Shown here one piece after another: positions 6,864 to 13,722 of a DNA stretch of 13,722 bases. This DNA comes from Lachnospiraceae bacterium UBA3814. GTDB taxonomy: Bacteria; Bacillota; Clostridia; Lachnospirales; Lachnospiraceae. The position numbers were made by a program, and so were the translations under genes. Location of the stretch: positions 1 to 13,722 of the forward strand of contig DFEA01000105.1 of assembly GCA_002368575.1 (NCBI GenBank). Reading direction: 5' to 3'. Positions within the stretch are counted from its first letter, which is position 1; every line of letters begins with the position of its first letter. The notes under the pieces were generated by a model. That model did not search any database. It was not told where the DNA came from and saw nothing but the letters and a program-made list of their open reading frames with translations.

Positions 6864-7925
6864 TCACAGAAGCAGATCGGCTGTAACAATGGCGGCGGCA
6901 GACTCCACACAGGGCAGCGCCCTGGTCACGATACAGGGGTCGTGCCGCCCCTTTATCTTAAGTATGCCCTCCTCCATTCGGGAAAGGGACACACTCTTCT
7001 GTGGTCTTGCGATGGATGGTGTAGGCTTGAAGGCTGTCCTGAAAACTATGGGCATCCCCGAGGATATCCCCCCAAGGATACCTCCGTGATTGTTGCTTAA
7101 GGTCCTGACCGTCCCGTTCTCAAGGCAAAATTCGTCATTGTTTTCGCTTCCCCTTAGGTATGCGGCCTCAAAGCCTCTTCCGAACTCTATCCCCTTTACG
7201 GCAGGAATACCGAACACGGCCCCGGCTATCCTGTTCTCGATCCCGTCAAACATGGGATCTCCGAGTCCTGCTCTCACCCCCTCTACGGCGCACTCGATTA
7301 TGCCCCCGACCGAATCCAGATCCTTCCCTGCCTCCTCGATCCTCATCCTCATTTTATCGATAACATCGTCATTTATGACCGGCAGCGCCTTTGAACTCAC
7401 ATCCGGAAACGGCCCCATAAGCTCATAGGGTGTATCCCTGATATCGGAAATGCTTAAGATATGCGAGCATATCCTTACACCCTCCTTCTCAAGAAGCTGT
7501 ATCGCAATTCCTCCCGCCACACATAAGGGAGCGGTCAGCCTTCCGGAAAACTGTCCTCCCCCAGCTATGTCGTTAAAGCCGTTATACTTCACATACGCCG
7601 TATAATCCGCATGCCCCGGCCGCGGCATATCTCTTATATCGGAATAATCTCCTGACCTTGCATCCTGATTCCATATTACACAGGTCAGGGGAGCACCGCA
7701 GGTCCTCCCGTCCGCAAGGCCCGATATAAACTCAGGCTTATCCGCTTCCCTTCTGGCCGTCGTAAGCGCGCTCCTCCCCGGAGCCCTCCTTTCCATAAAG
7801 GCATAAAGCCTGTCCATATCGATACAAAGACCGGCAGGAAGCCCCTCTATGGTCACCCCGATGGCTTTTGAATGCGACTGCCCGAATATATGTACTTTAA
7901 GCCTGTCTCCCGTTATATTGCTCAT
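6864..7925 (-). CDS. aroC: chorismate synthase
   Basis: A 353-residue enzyme for the last common step of aromatic biosynthesis: 5-enolpyruvylshikimate-3-phosphate to chorismate, with reduced FMN. Diagnostic regions are FGQSHSKAIGVTIEGLPAG (residues 14-32), PGRSALTTARREAD, RPGHADYTAY (conserved His at ~105), NDIAGGGQFSGR, DSVGGIIEC, NNHGGILGGISSG and GRHDPCIVTRALP near the end. The usual G-E/D-S-H-G signature reads G-Q-S-H-S here. The conserved His is kept, so activity is expected. An AAGGAG site lies about ten bases before the ATG. The gene is 30 bases downstream of the PP2C gene on the same strand and appears to be the last cistron of the signalling operon. No other shikimate-pathway gene is nearby, an unusual setting for aroC. 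Confidence 0.96.
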   Translation of the reverse strand: MSNITGDRLKVHIFGQSHSKAIGVTIEGLPAGLCIDMDRLYAFMERRAPGRSALTTARREADKPEFISGLADGRTCGAPLTCVIWNQDARSGDYSDIRDMPRPGHADYTAYVKYNGFNDIAGGGQFSGRLTAPLCVAGGIAIQLLEKEGVRICSHILSISDIRDTPYELMGPFPDVSSKALPVINDDVIDKMRMRIEEAGKDLDSVGGIIECAVEGVRAGLGDPMFDGIENRIAGAVFGIPAVKGIEFGRGFEAAYLRGSENNDEFCLENGTVRTLSNNHGGILGGISSGMPIVFRTAFKPTPSIARPQKSVSLSRMEEGILKIKGRHDPCIVTRALPCVESAAAIVTADLLL

Positions 7926-7955
7926 AAATGCCCTGCTCCTTTGTCCCGGTCCGTC

Positions 7956-8753
7956 TCAGCTCACATACGCAAAAACCGCGGTGATATCGTCTCCGCAGCC
8001 CAGCTCGCTCGTTTCCCGAAGCCACCCCTTAAGATGCTCCTTTATGGTCTTTACTCCGTGCTTTCCTATCATCTCATAGTATTCCCGGCAGGTGGCAAGG
8101 AAGGCGCCTCTGTTTGCAAAGCTGTTTGAAAAGCCGTCCGTAGAGAGCATGTACATGTAGGGCAGCCCCTCGTCAGGCTCCTTGTTCATTACTGCCGTCA
8201 CGGCATTTTTCCAGGCGTTCTCGGAGGAAAGGGAATGTGTCTCCACCCCTAAAAGCCTGTCGGCATCAACAAGAAAGCCCGTATTCTCCCTGTCGGCAAA
8301 CACGATATCCCCGTCGCCGATCTGCAGTGAAAATACGAAGCCTTCAGTTATCATCATCCCAAGCAGCGTCGTGCCGTAGAGTGTGTATATCTCGCGCTCG
8401 GAAAGGCCTATGTCCCTGCCCTCCCTCTCCTGCGCTGAAAGCACCTCCTCCTTCCAGGACAGGTCAATGGTCCTTGCAAGCCTGACATCGCCCTCCCTGT
8501 TCAGAAAAGTCTCAAGAGTGCTGAGATCGTCATAGCTGTTATAGTATTCCAGCATCAGGTTGCAGAATACCCTGGTCGCAAGCCTTGCGCCCTCCGCACT
8601 GTACGGGCATTTATCCGATCCGTGTCCGTCGGCGACGGAAATGATCGAGACACCCTTGACATAATCGATCTTGCGCCAGTGATCCTGCCATTCGATCCCG
8701 GCTCTGTTGTGTGACGCGCCCTGCGTCCACTCGCCAAAAATGCTGATCGCCAT
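7956..8753 (-). CDS. PP2C-type Ser/Thr protein phosphatase (TerY-P triad member)
   Basis: A 265-residue single-domain, metal-dependent phosphatase. The binuclear metal site is intact: D24 (in WQDHW), D42-G43-H44-G45 (VADGHGSDK), D206 (LSTDGFSNS) and D255-D256 (GCGDDITAVFAY). YGTTLLGMMI (~126-135) and QIGDGD (~144-149) match the other PP2C motifs. There is no membrane helix or extra domain, so it is cytoplasmic. It follows a VWA gene and an atypical kinase, and in published Ter-system analyses these three families recur together as the 'TerY-P triad'. It presumably reverses phosphorylation by the neighbouring kinase. The ATG lacks a close ribosome site (GGAG is ~14 bases away), and the 64-base gap before it can fold into a hairpin. 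Translation may therefore depend on upstream cistrons. Confidence 0.92.
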   Translation of the reverse strand: MAISIFGEWTQGASHNRAGIEWQDHWRKIDYVKGVSIISVADGHGSDKCPYSAEGARLATRVFCNLMLEYYNSYDDLSTLETFLNREGDVRLARTIDLSWKEEVLSAQEREGRDIGLSEREIYTLYGTTLLGMMITEGFVFSLQIGDGDIVFADRENTGFLVDADRLLGVETHSLSSENAWKNAVTAVMNKEPDEGLPYMYMLSTDGFSNSFANRGAFLATCREYYEMIGKHGVKTIKEHLKGWLRETSELGCGDDITAVFAYVS

Positions 8754-8784
8754 CTGTATTCAAAGCTCTCCGGTCCCTGTCAGA

Positions 8785-8808
8785 GGGATAGGGGCAGGCC
8801 CCTCTCCC
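8785..8808 (-). repeat. hairpin in the VWA-PP2C gap
   Basis: Arms 8785-8794 (GGGATAGGGG) and 8799-8808 (CCCCTCTCCC) pair at 9 of 10 positions around a four-base loop. An alternative 5-bp stem (TCCCT 8774-8778 with AGGGA 8784-8788) shares part of one arm and is mutually exclusive with it. No U-run follows. It could be a processing or differential-expression structure within the operon. Confidence 0.55.
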
Positions 8809-8817
8809 AAAGCCCCT

Positions 8818-9558
8818 TTACCATACATCCGAAACCTCTATATCGCCGGGGTCCGGAATATTATCCATATCCAGCATGAGAAGCCCGTTATTGTCTCCCT
8901 CATGCTCATCGCTCCCAAGATCAGGCCTGCTTGCCGGCGCCGATACCACGGAGGCCACGGTCGAGGCCCATTTGATCATTTTGGTCAGCACCGCCGCGTT
9001 ATTTGCCTGAAGCACCAGATCCCTGCTTCCTGTAAACTCCTTAAGGACGTCGTTGTCCGCATCCTGCCCTATGGAGATCGCTATCCTCACGGCCTTTTTT
9101 CCCCACGGAAGGGAAAGGAGCCTGTTAAGCGAGGGCTTATAGTTATCCGTGGGCCTTCCGTCCGACAAAAGTACAATGACGGGAGGAAGAGCCCTGTCCG
9201 ACATCGGCGGAATGGTAAGCTCCTGCGCCAGCAGGTCAAAAGCCTTACCCATATCGGTAACGCCTATTGCCGTCAGATCCTCCCAGACAAAATCCTCCAC
9301 CTTCACCGGTGCCGGGTTTACCCAGGAGGCCCCTGACGAAAATTTAAGGGTCCGTACCAGAAGCTGCGCATTAGGATTTCCCTCCGCAGCCTCCTGCATC
9401 TCAGGAACGGTTTCCTGGATCGCGTTGTTTACGGTCCCCATCTTCTCTCCGAACATCGATCCCGAGCAGTCCACTACCCAGAAAAAATGAAGGGGCCTGT
9501 TTGCAAGCTCCGCCCCCGGCCTCTTAAGCTCTGTCTTTATCTCTTCAAAAGCGTCCAT
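8818..9558 (-). CDS. TerY-like von Willebrand factor A (VWA) domain protein
   Basis: A 246-residue cytoplasmic protein that is mostly one VWA domain with a complete metal-ion-dependent adhesion site: D30-C-S32-G-S34 (VVDCSGSM), T101 (GVTDMG) and D133 (LLSDGRPTD). The domain covers about residues 22-205. The last ~30 residues form an acidic tail (SDEHEGDNNG, later DNIPDPGDIEVSD) with no zinc ribbon, unlike the TerY-C variants. VWA proteins of this type are thought to scaffold partners through the bound metal. This one lies between a kinase gene (26-base gap) and a PP2C gene (64-base gap), so a kinase/phosphatase adaptor role is inferred. The start is well supported: AGGAGG six bases before the ATG, inside a sequence shared with the FIST leader. 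Confidence 0.92.
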   Translation of the reverse strand: MDAFEEIKTELKRPGAELANRPLHFFWVVDCSGSMFGEKMGTVNNAIQETVPEMQEAAEGNPNAQLLVRTLKFSSGASWVNPAPVKVEDFVWEDLTAIGVTDMGKAFDLLAQELTIPPMSDRALPPVIVLLSDGRPTDNYKPSLNRLLSLPWGKKAVRIAISIGQDADNDVLKEFTGSRDLVLQANNAAVLTKMIKWASTVASVVSAPASRPDLGSDEHEGDNNGLLMLDMDNIPDPGDIEVSDVW

Positions 9559-9564
9559 TATCTG

Positions 9565-9582
9565 CCTCCTTGTCTGCGCCGA
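9565..9582 (-). repeat. leader repeat copy 2 (TCGGCGCAGACA + AGGAGG)
   Basis: On the minus strand TCGGCGCAGACA is followed by AGGAGG, six bases before the VWA start codon. It matches the FIST leader copy (2908-2925) at 17 of 18 bases and fills most of the 26-base gap after the kinase stop. Confidence 0.7.
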
Positions 9583-9584
9583 AA

Positions 9585-10892
9585 TTATTCAAATCTTCCT
9601 ACCGTATCCCCGAAATCTATCGAGGTGTCCCTGGCGATGGCAGCGGTCCTTCCGCTCTCGACCGGTACCTGTGTTCCATCCGGCCTCTGATAGCTCCAGG
9701 TCTGTCCCGTCATGTTCTTTATTCCCCATTTGGAGGGATTGTCAGGGTTTACCGCTACCGCGCCCGCCACCGTATCCATATCGTAATCACCGTGAATATG
9801 GTGGGAATAAAGCTTAGTCCTTGAGGTGAGGATTATATTGTTCTTCCCTATCACGAGCCTTGACGGCGGCTTTATCTGCTTATGACAGCACCAGCATATA
9901 TGGGGAGACTCCTCCTCATCCCTTGAGGGATCATAGAAATTCTCCGCCCCGCAGTCCGTACACAGCATTATCCCCGAGATGAGATTGGCAAACGCCGAAA
10001 GCCACATATTCTCAGTGACCCTCTTCGCGGGCTCCTTAAGACCGACCGTGAAGGATCTTGTGAACAGCTCCTTAAGGTACCCCGGGTAAAGCTCCCAGTA
10101 GATGATCGCATTGTCCTGATAGCCGGCAAGGGGCCTGTTCCTGTCGTCCGCAGGATCCCATATGAAAAGAGGGTCTGTCCCGTAAAGCCTGTTCATGGCA
10201 TGTATATCCATGCACCTTATCTTTGCCTCCAGCTTGCCCTCAAGAGGATGATTCAGCATAAACATATAGAACAGCAGCACGGCCAGGGAATAAAGATCCG
10301 TATTCCTTGAGGATTTCTTTTCACCCCTCACTATCTCCGGCGCCATAAAGCGCGGTGTGCCGTACACGCCCCCGTCGAGAGTCCCGTTCGGAACCACGTT
10401 GTCATTATCACAGATCATGACATCGCCGCTCTTCGGGTCGAAAAAAACATTGCCGAAGGAAATGTCCCTGTACTGGTAGCCCGCCTTATGGAGGGCATGA
10501 TAGCCCTGTGTCAGGTTGTAAGCGGCCCTGCACAGATAATGGAAGGTGGGATCGGCCTTTCTCTTCATAAGATCCACTATGCTCTTATAGTTCTTCGGGC
10601 GAAGCGGCATTATGTAGCCGAAGGATTCCCCCTTCCTCCTTCTTATAAGATCCTGCGGCCAAAGGAAGGAATCATCCGGCCTTCCCCGTTCGATCAGCTT
10701 ATCAAGTATCTTCTTCTGCCTGTTTGTGGCTGTGTGCCTGTAGTACCACTTAAGGGCGTATTTCTTTGAGTCTCCCTGGCAGAGGACCTCGTATACCTCC
10801 CCCTGTCCTCCGGCACCTAACATCTTTCTTACGGTATATCTGTTCTTCCCTTCGGAAACCAGCTCGGTCCCCGCTTTAAGCATTCCATCCAT
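9585..10892 (-). CDS. atypical Ser/Thr protein kinase with zinc ribbon and beta-rich C-terminal domain (TerY-P triad)
   Basis: A 435-residue cytoplasmic protein. The kinase domain (~15-300) has the Gly-rich loop GAGGQGEVYEV (26-36), the ATP-binding K48 (YALKW), the catalytic loop YRDISFGNVFF (141-151; D143, N148), D162 in DND where DFG is usual, and FMAPE (182-186). The catalytic residues are kept, so activity is likely, but HRD is YRD and DFG is DND. Residues 311-336 carry a four-Cys zinc ribbon (C311, C314, C333, C335/336). The final ~95 residues are predicted beta-rich (WGIKNMTGQTW, then IDFGDTVGRF) and resemble an FHA-like fold; this is an inference by eye. It lies directly before VWA and PP2C genes and 32 bases after the Sel1 gene. 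That gap contains a small GGCC-TTC-GGCC palindrome. The start at 10892 has a GGGG site; a Met at residue 4 is an alternative. Confidence 0.9.
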   Translation of the reverse strand: MDGMLKAGTELVSEGKNRYTVRKMLGAGGQGEVYEVLCQGDSKKYALKWYYRHTATNRQKKILDKLIERGRPDDSFLWPQDLIRRRKGESFGYIMPLRPKNYKSIVDLMKRKADPTFHYLCRAAYNLTQGYHALHKAGYQYRDISFGNVFFDPKSGDVMICDNDNVVPNGTLDGGVYGTPRFMAPEIVRGEKKSSRNTDLYSLAVLLFYMFMLNHPLEGKLEAKIRCMDIHAMNRLYGTDPLFIWDPADDRNRPLAGYQDNAIIYWELYPGYLKELFTRSFTVGLKEPAKRVTENMWLSAFANLISGIMLCTDCGAENFYDPSRDEEESPHICWCCHKQIKPPSRLVIGKNNIILTSRTKLYSHHIHGDYDMDTVAGAVAVNPDNPSKWGIKNMTGQTWSYQRPDGTQVPVESGRTAAIARDTSIDFGDTVGRFE

Positions 10893-10924
10893 TTTAAGTT
10901 CCCCAAAAGGCCGAAGGCCCCCTC

Positions 10925-12790
10925 TCAGGCGATGATATCTATCTTTTCCCTGGCGACCTGAAGGCCCCGGTCAGCGGCTCTCTCATAATAAACTATCGCG
11001 TCCTCTCTGCTGCTTCCGACCCCAAGTCCGTTATAGTAGCACTCTCCCAGCTGATATTCTATCGGTCCCAGATCTATCTCATCCTCAGTATTCAGCCTTT
11101 CCATCATGTAATCATCGTAAAACTTCTTAAGCCAGTAAAAGCCCTTATCAACATCCCTCTCGATCCCGTCGTCGCCGTTTAAATATACCATTCCGATTAT
11201 GCTGTAATCGTCCCTGTAGCCGTAATCAACAGCCTTTTCCAGACAGAGTATCGCCTTCTTCAGCTCCCCGTGATTTCCGTAATACTTTACAAGCTTCAGC
11301 ATTTCGGAGATCATCATCTCCTTCACGGGCTCTCCCGAGATCTCCTCGGCAAGCTCAAGACAGTGATCCGCGCTGTTCCATTTGGGAGTGCCGAGCCTGT
11401 GCTCGAGAAGGAGCTTACTGTAGAGGATAAGAGCATTGGTATAGTTCTTGGGCTCCTTTACCTCAGAAACAGCTTCAAGATAATTCTTTATGTATATCTC
11501 AGCCCTTAAAAGGTTCCTCGCTACCGCCCCCGACTTGATGAACAGCTCTCCCATGAGCAGATAGGAAAGGACTCCGTTGTTTTCGCAGCCGTTCTCGTTG
11601 ATCTCCTCTCCGAGTATCAGATGATCCCTCAGATTGACCGCCGCATCCTGATAGCTCCCCTCGGCGTGCATGCACAGAGCCCCGGTTATCTTAAGGTTCA
11701 TCATAAGGCTCCCCATGCTTCCCTTAAGGGACGCCTCCCTTACATAGGGGTTTTCTCTGTTCCTTAAGAGCTTCTTTTTATATTTTTCCGCCTGAAATTC
11801 ATTGAAATGATCGCTTTCCCTGTCCGAATAATAGGACATCAGATATTTCTGCGCCATCCTCCATCCGTGATAATCAGCCAGAGCGGTAAGCTTTTCCATG
11901 CTCCTGAAGGATCTGGTGCAGAGGATGTCCTCATAGTAGCACTCGATAAGAAAAGGAGTCGCATTGAGCGCGGCGGCTATATCGTTTTCAAAGACCCCGT
12001 CCCTTTCTCCGGGAGCCCTTCCATCAGCGCCTGTTAAACGTCCTTCCCTGCCTCTTGAGCTTTCCTTTATGTACCGTTCAAACAGCTTTATGCATTTGTG
12101 CAGATCGCTCTTTACGCCCCAGCCGTAAAAATACAGCTTGCCAAGCTCAAGCATCGCCTTTGGATACGGGACTGCCTTTGAAAGATAAAAGCCCGCCTTT
12201 GAGAAATCTCTGTCGGTAAGCTTCCCTTCAATGTATTCTATCCCCACAAGATACATCGCTTCCTTCCGGTCGGATCTTTTGAGTATCTCAAAGCCCTTTT
12301 CCCTTGCCTCCTTCACGTCGCATTTTAAAAGGGCAATTCCCGAGCGGTATCTTGTCTCATCGTTTCCGACACTGTTTACCACGTCATAGAGGAGCCTTGC
12401 TATATCCTTATGTCCGCTTTTCTCATATTGAAGGGCAAGCTCCTTATAATCCGTGCTCTCATTAGGATCCACCTCCACGTATTTAAGGCCCATGGCATAC
12501 GAAAAAGCGTTCAGTACAAAGGAGCTTCTTTGCGGGGTAAGCCCCAGCTCATCCGTCATAAACGCTTCTATCTGCGCAAGCCTCCCGTTCCTTTCGGCCT
12601 CACCGTCTGTTCTGATGGCATAAAAAAGCTCGGCCACCCCCGATGCCACCGCAAGCTGAAGAGTGGTCTTCTCCCTGCTCTGTCCCGGGATAAGATCCTC
12701 AAGGAGGCTGGATAAGACCTTCTTATCATGAAGTATCTCGATCCCGCGTTTGCTGACAATTTTTCTGAGAACCGTAAAACCCTTGTTCAT
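10925..12790 (-). CDS. Sel1/TPR-like repeat protein with N-terminal helical domain
   Basis: About 621 residues, all helical and soluble. Residues ~5-105 form a distinct helical domain (RGIEILHDKK, LLEDLIPGQSRE, LTPQRSSFVLNAF) that I cannot name with certainty. Sel1-like repeats follow, with the A-x-x-x-L-G-x-x-Y-x-x-G-x-G pattern clearest at ~211-242 (AMLELGKLYFYGWGV) and at the end, ~577-615 (YQLGECYYNGLGV, then AIVYYERAADRG). Weaker copies lie at ~145-208 and ~529-560, and the middle is more divergent TPR-like helix pairs. Sel1/TPR proteins typically scaffold signalling complexes. Sitting between a response regulator and the kinase/VWA/PP2C set, it is a candidate adaptor. I use the ATG at 12790, 14 bases after the HD-GYP stop; a TTG at 12799 is in frame. 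Neither has a clear ribosome site, so coupling to the upstream gene is likely. Confidence 0.85.
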   Translation of the reverse strand: MNKGFTVLRKIVSKRGIEILHDKKVLSSLLEDLIPGQSREKTTLQLAVASGVAELFYAIRTDGEAERNGRLAQIEAFMTDELGLTPQRSSFVLNAFSYAMGLKYVEVDPNESTDYKELALQYEKSGHKDIARLLYDVVNSVGNDETRYRSGIALLKCDVKEAREKGFEILKRSDRKEAMYLVGIEYIEGKLTDRDFSKAGFYLSKAVPYPKAMLELGKLYFYGWGVKSDLHKCIKLFERYIKESSRGREGRLTGADGRAPGERDGVFENDIAAALNATPFLIECYYEDILCTRSFRSMEKLTALADYHGWRMAQKYLMSYYSDRESDHFNEFQAEKYKKKLLRNRENPYVREASLKGSMGSLMMNLKITGALCMHAEGSYQDAAVNLRDHLILGEEINENGCENNGVLSYLLMGELFIKSGAVARNLLRAEIYIKNYLEAVSEVKEPKNYTNALILYSKLLLEHRLGTPKWNSADHCLELAEEISGEPVKEMMISEMLKLVKYYGNHGELKKAILCLEKAVDYGYRDDYSIIGMVYLNGDDGIERDVDKGFYWLKKFYDDYMMERLNTEDEIDLGPIEYQLGECYYNGLGVGSSREDAIVYYERAADRGLQVAREKIDIIA

Positions 12791-12804
12791 AAAAAACAAA
12801 TATG

Positions 12805-13722
12805 CTAAAGCTTTGAGATCGGAGCCGTCTTTTCCTTAGCAGCTGCCTCCTTGTTTTTTCTGAGGATCTCCTCGAATTCACCCTTGCATTTCCGAAGGCA
12901 CTCAATAAGCTTTGGCGAAAAGGTCCCCGCCTCTCCGTTTACGATCATGTGAAAGGCCTCGTCAGGAGTATAGGCAGCCTTGTATACACGCTCGCTGACC
13001 AGCACGTCATAAACATCCGCCAAAGCCACGCACTGCGCTCCCACGGAAATATCATCTCCCGTAAGCCTGTCCGGATAGCCTCTTCCGTCAAAGCGTTCAT
13101 GGTGGTGCCTGCATATATCAGCGCAGGACTCGGCATATTCCCTGTCCCAGGCATTTTTTATCTGGTCTATTATCTCCTCGCCCCTTATGGTGTGGCTCTT
13201 CATAAGGTCAAACTCATCATTGGTGAGCTTCCCCGGCTTTAAGAGGATACTGTCCGGTATGGCTATCTTGCCCACGTCGTGAAGCGCGCTTGCGGAGGCT
13301 ATCATCTCCACCCTCCTGGCAGTCAGCCTGTACTCCGGAAACATATCCATCATGTTCTTTGTCAGCTCATAGGTAAAGCTCTTGACCCTCTTTACGTGAT
13401 CATCGCTCTCAAGGCTTCGTGACTCTACCACGGTACCAAGGATCTCGATGATGGCGTTGTTGCTTTTCTGAAGCTCGGCCGCCTGCTTCTGAAGCAGGAT
13501 GAGCTGCTTGTTCAGGGTCACCTCCTGGCTGCTTACCTTGGTCTTTAAGCCCGAGCTTTTATGATAGAGGTTTGCCGCGTTTCTTATCCTCGCCCTGACA
13601 ATGACCTCATCATAGGGCTTGTACATGTAATCATAGGCGCCCAGAAGATAGCATTTCCTCTCCGCGATCTTATTATCCCTCTCGGACATGGCGACAATGG
13701 GAATGATATCCGCAAGCCCCTC
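12805..13722 (-). CDS. response regulator with HD-GYP output domain (5' end beyond window)
   Basis: The frame stays open to the window edge: 11 more codons upstream of the ATG at 13689 read EGLADIIPIVA and complete a receiver-domain strand. The ATG at 13689 is therefore an internal Met. The visible N-terminus is the last third of a receiver domain (IPIVAMSERDN, GAYDYMYKPY with the conserved Lys-Pro). A coiled-coil linker follows, then an HD-GYP domain with HDVGKIAIPD, HTIRGEEII, HHHERFDGRGYPDRL, DVYDVLVSER and GTFSPKL. HD-GYP proteins hydrolyse c-di-GMP, and the metal-ligand and GYP residues appear intact, so it is probably an active phosphodiesterase. The C-terminus is Lys/Glu-rich. Its stop lies 14 bases before the Sel1 gene, and it appears to lead, or lie upstream in, the signalling operon. 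The phospho-acceptor Asp and any paired histidine kinase lie outside the window. Confidence 0.93.
   Translation of the reverse strand, partial: EGLADIIPIVAMSERDNKIAERKCYLLGAYDYMYKPYDEVIVRARIRNAANLYHKSSGLKTKVSSQEVTLNKQLILLQKQAAELQKSNNAIIEILGTVVESRSLESDDHVKRVKSFTYELTKNMMDMFPEYRLTARRVEMIASASALHDVGKIAIPDSILLKPGKLTNDEFDLMKSHTIRGEEIIDQIKNAWDREYAESCADICRHHHERFDGRGYPDRLTGDDISVGAQCVALADVYDVLVSERVYKAAYTPDEAFHMIVNGEAGTFSPKLIECLRKCKGEFEEILRKNKEAAAKEKTAPISKL

Noticed and set aside
6851..6864. Bidirectional terminator between the convergent symporter and aroC genes
   Set aside because: The gap is only 12 A/T-rich bases with no inverted repeat. Any terminator must overlap coding sequence and none is obvious.
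6864..13722. Calling the right-hand operon a tellurium-resistance (ter) locus
   Set aside because: Only the kinase/VWA/PP2C triad is present. No TerD-family, TerC or TerB protein is encoded in the window, so a metal-resistance role is not supported.

Overview
The window looks like chromosomal DNA of a clostridial Firmicute, most likely a Lachnospiraceae member. The evidence is moderate GC with AGGAGG-type ribosome sites, very short intergenic gaps, a soluble chemoreceptor, a response regulator with an HD-GYP output, and protein families (long FlaA1/CapD-type dehydratase, AGCS symporter, HD-domain protein) with a clostridial character. This assignment is inferred from the proteins alone. Nearly all genes lie on the minus strand; one transporter lies on the plus strand.

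Layout in minus-strand transcription order, right to left. (1) 13722-6864: an apparent six-gene operon. It holds a response regulator/HD-GYP protein (5' end outside the window), a Sel1-repeat protein, an atypical Ser/Thr kinase with a zinc ribbon and a beta-rich C-terminus, a von Willebrand A (VWA) protein, a PP2C phosphatase, and finally chorismate synthase (aroC). Kinase + VWA + PP2C matches the published 'TerY-P triad' idea, but no Ter genes are visible here. (2) 5319-6851, plus strand: an alanine/glycine:cation symporter, convergent with aroC. (3) 5195-3069: a membrane-anchored NDP-sugar 4,6-dehydratase/epimerase for surface polysaccharide. It is divergent from the symporter, and the two appear to share overlapping back-to-back promoters. 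(4) 2897-1: a second signalling operon with a FIST sensor protein, a soluble methyl-accepting chemotaxis protein, an HD-domain hydrolase, and the first codons of another gene at the window edge.

Two multi-component signalling operons therefore flank a transporter and a polysaccharide gene. The right-hand operon could convert a c-di-GMP/two-component input into a reversible Ser/Thr phosphorylation switch (kinase versus PP2C, with VWA and Sel1 proteins as scaffolds). The left-hand operon could sense a small ligand through FIST and pass it to the cytoplasmic chemoreceptor. These functional links are inferences from gene order.

The most unusual non-coding feature is the 171-base gap before the FIST gene. 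It holds a tandem row of hairpins with different stem sequences, three of them perfect 10-bp stems with 2-3 base centres, and none has a U-tract. A 12-base sequence adjoining the Shine-Dalgarno is shared between the FIST and VWA genes. No gap exceeds 300 bases. No tRNA, rRNA, CRISPR, insertion sequence or phage gene was seen.
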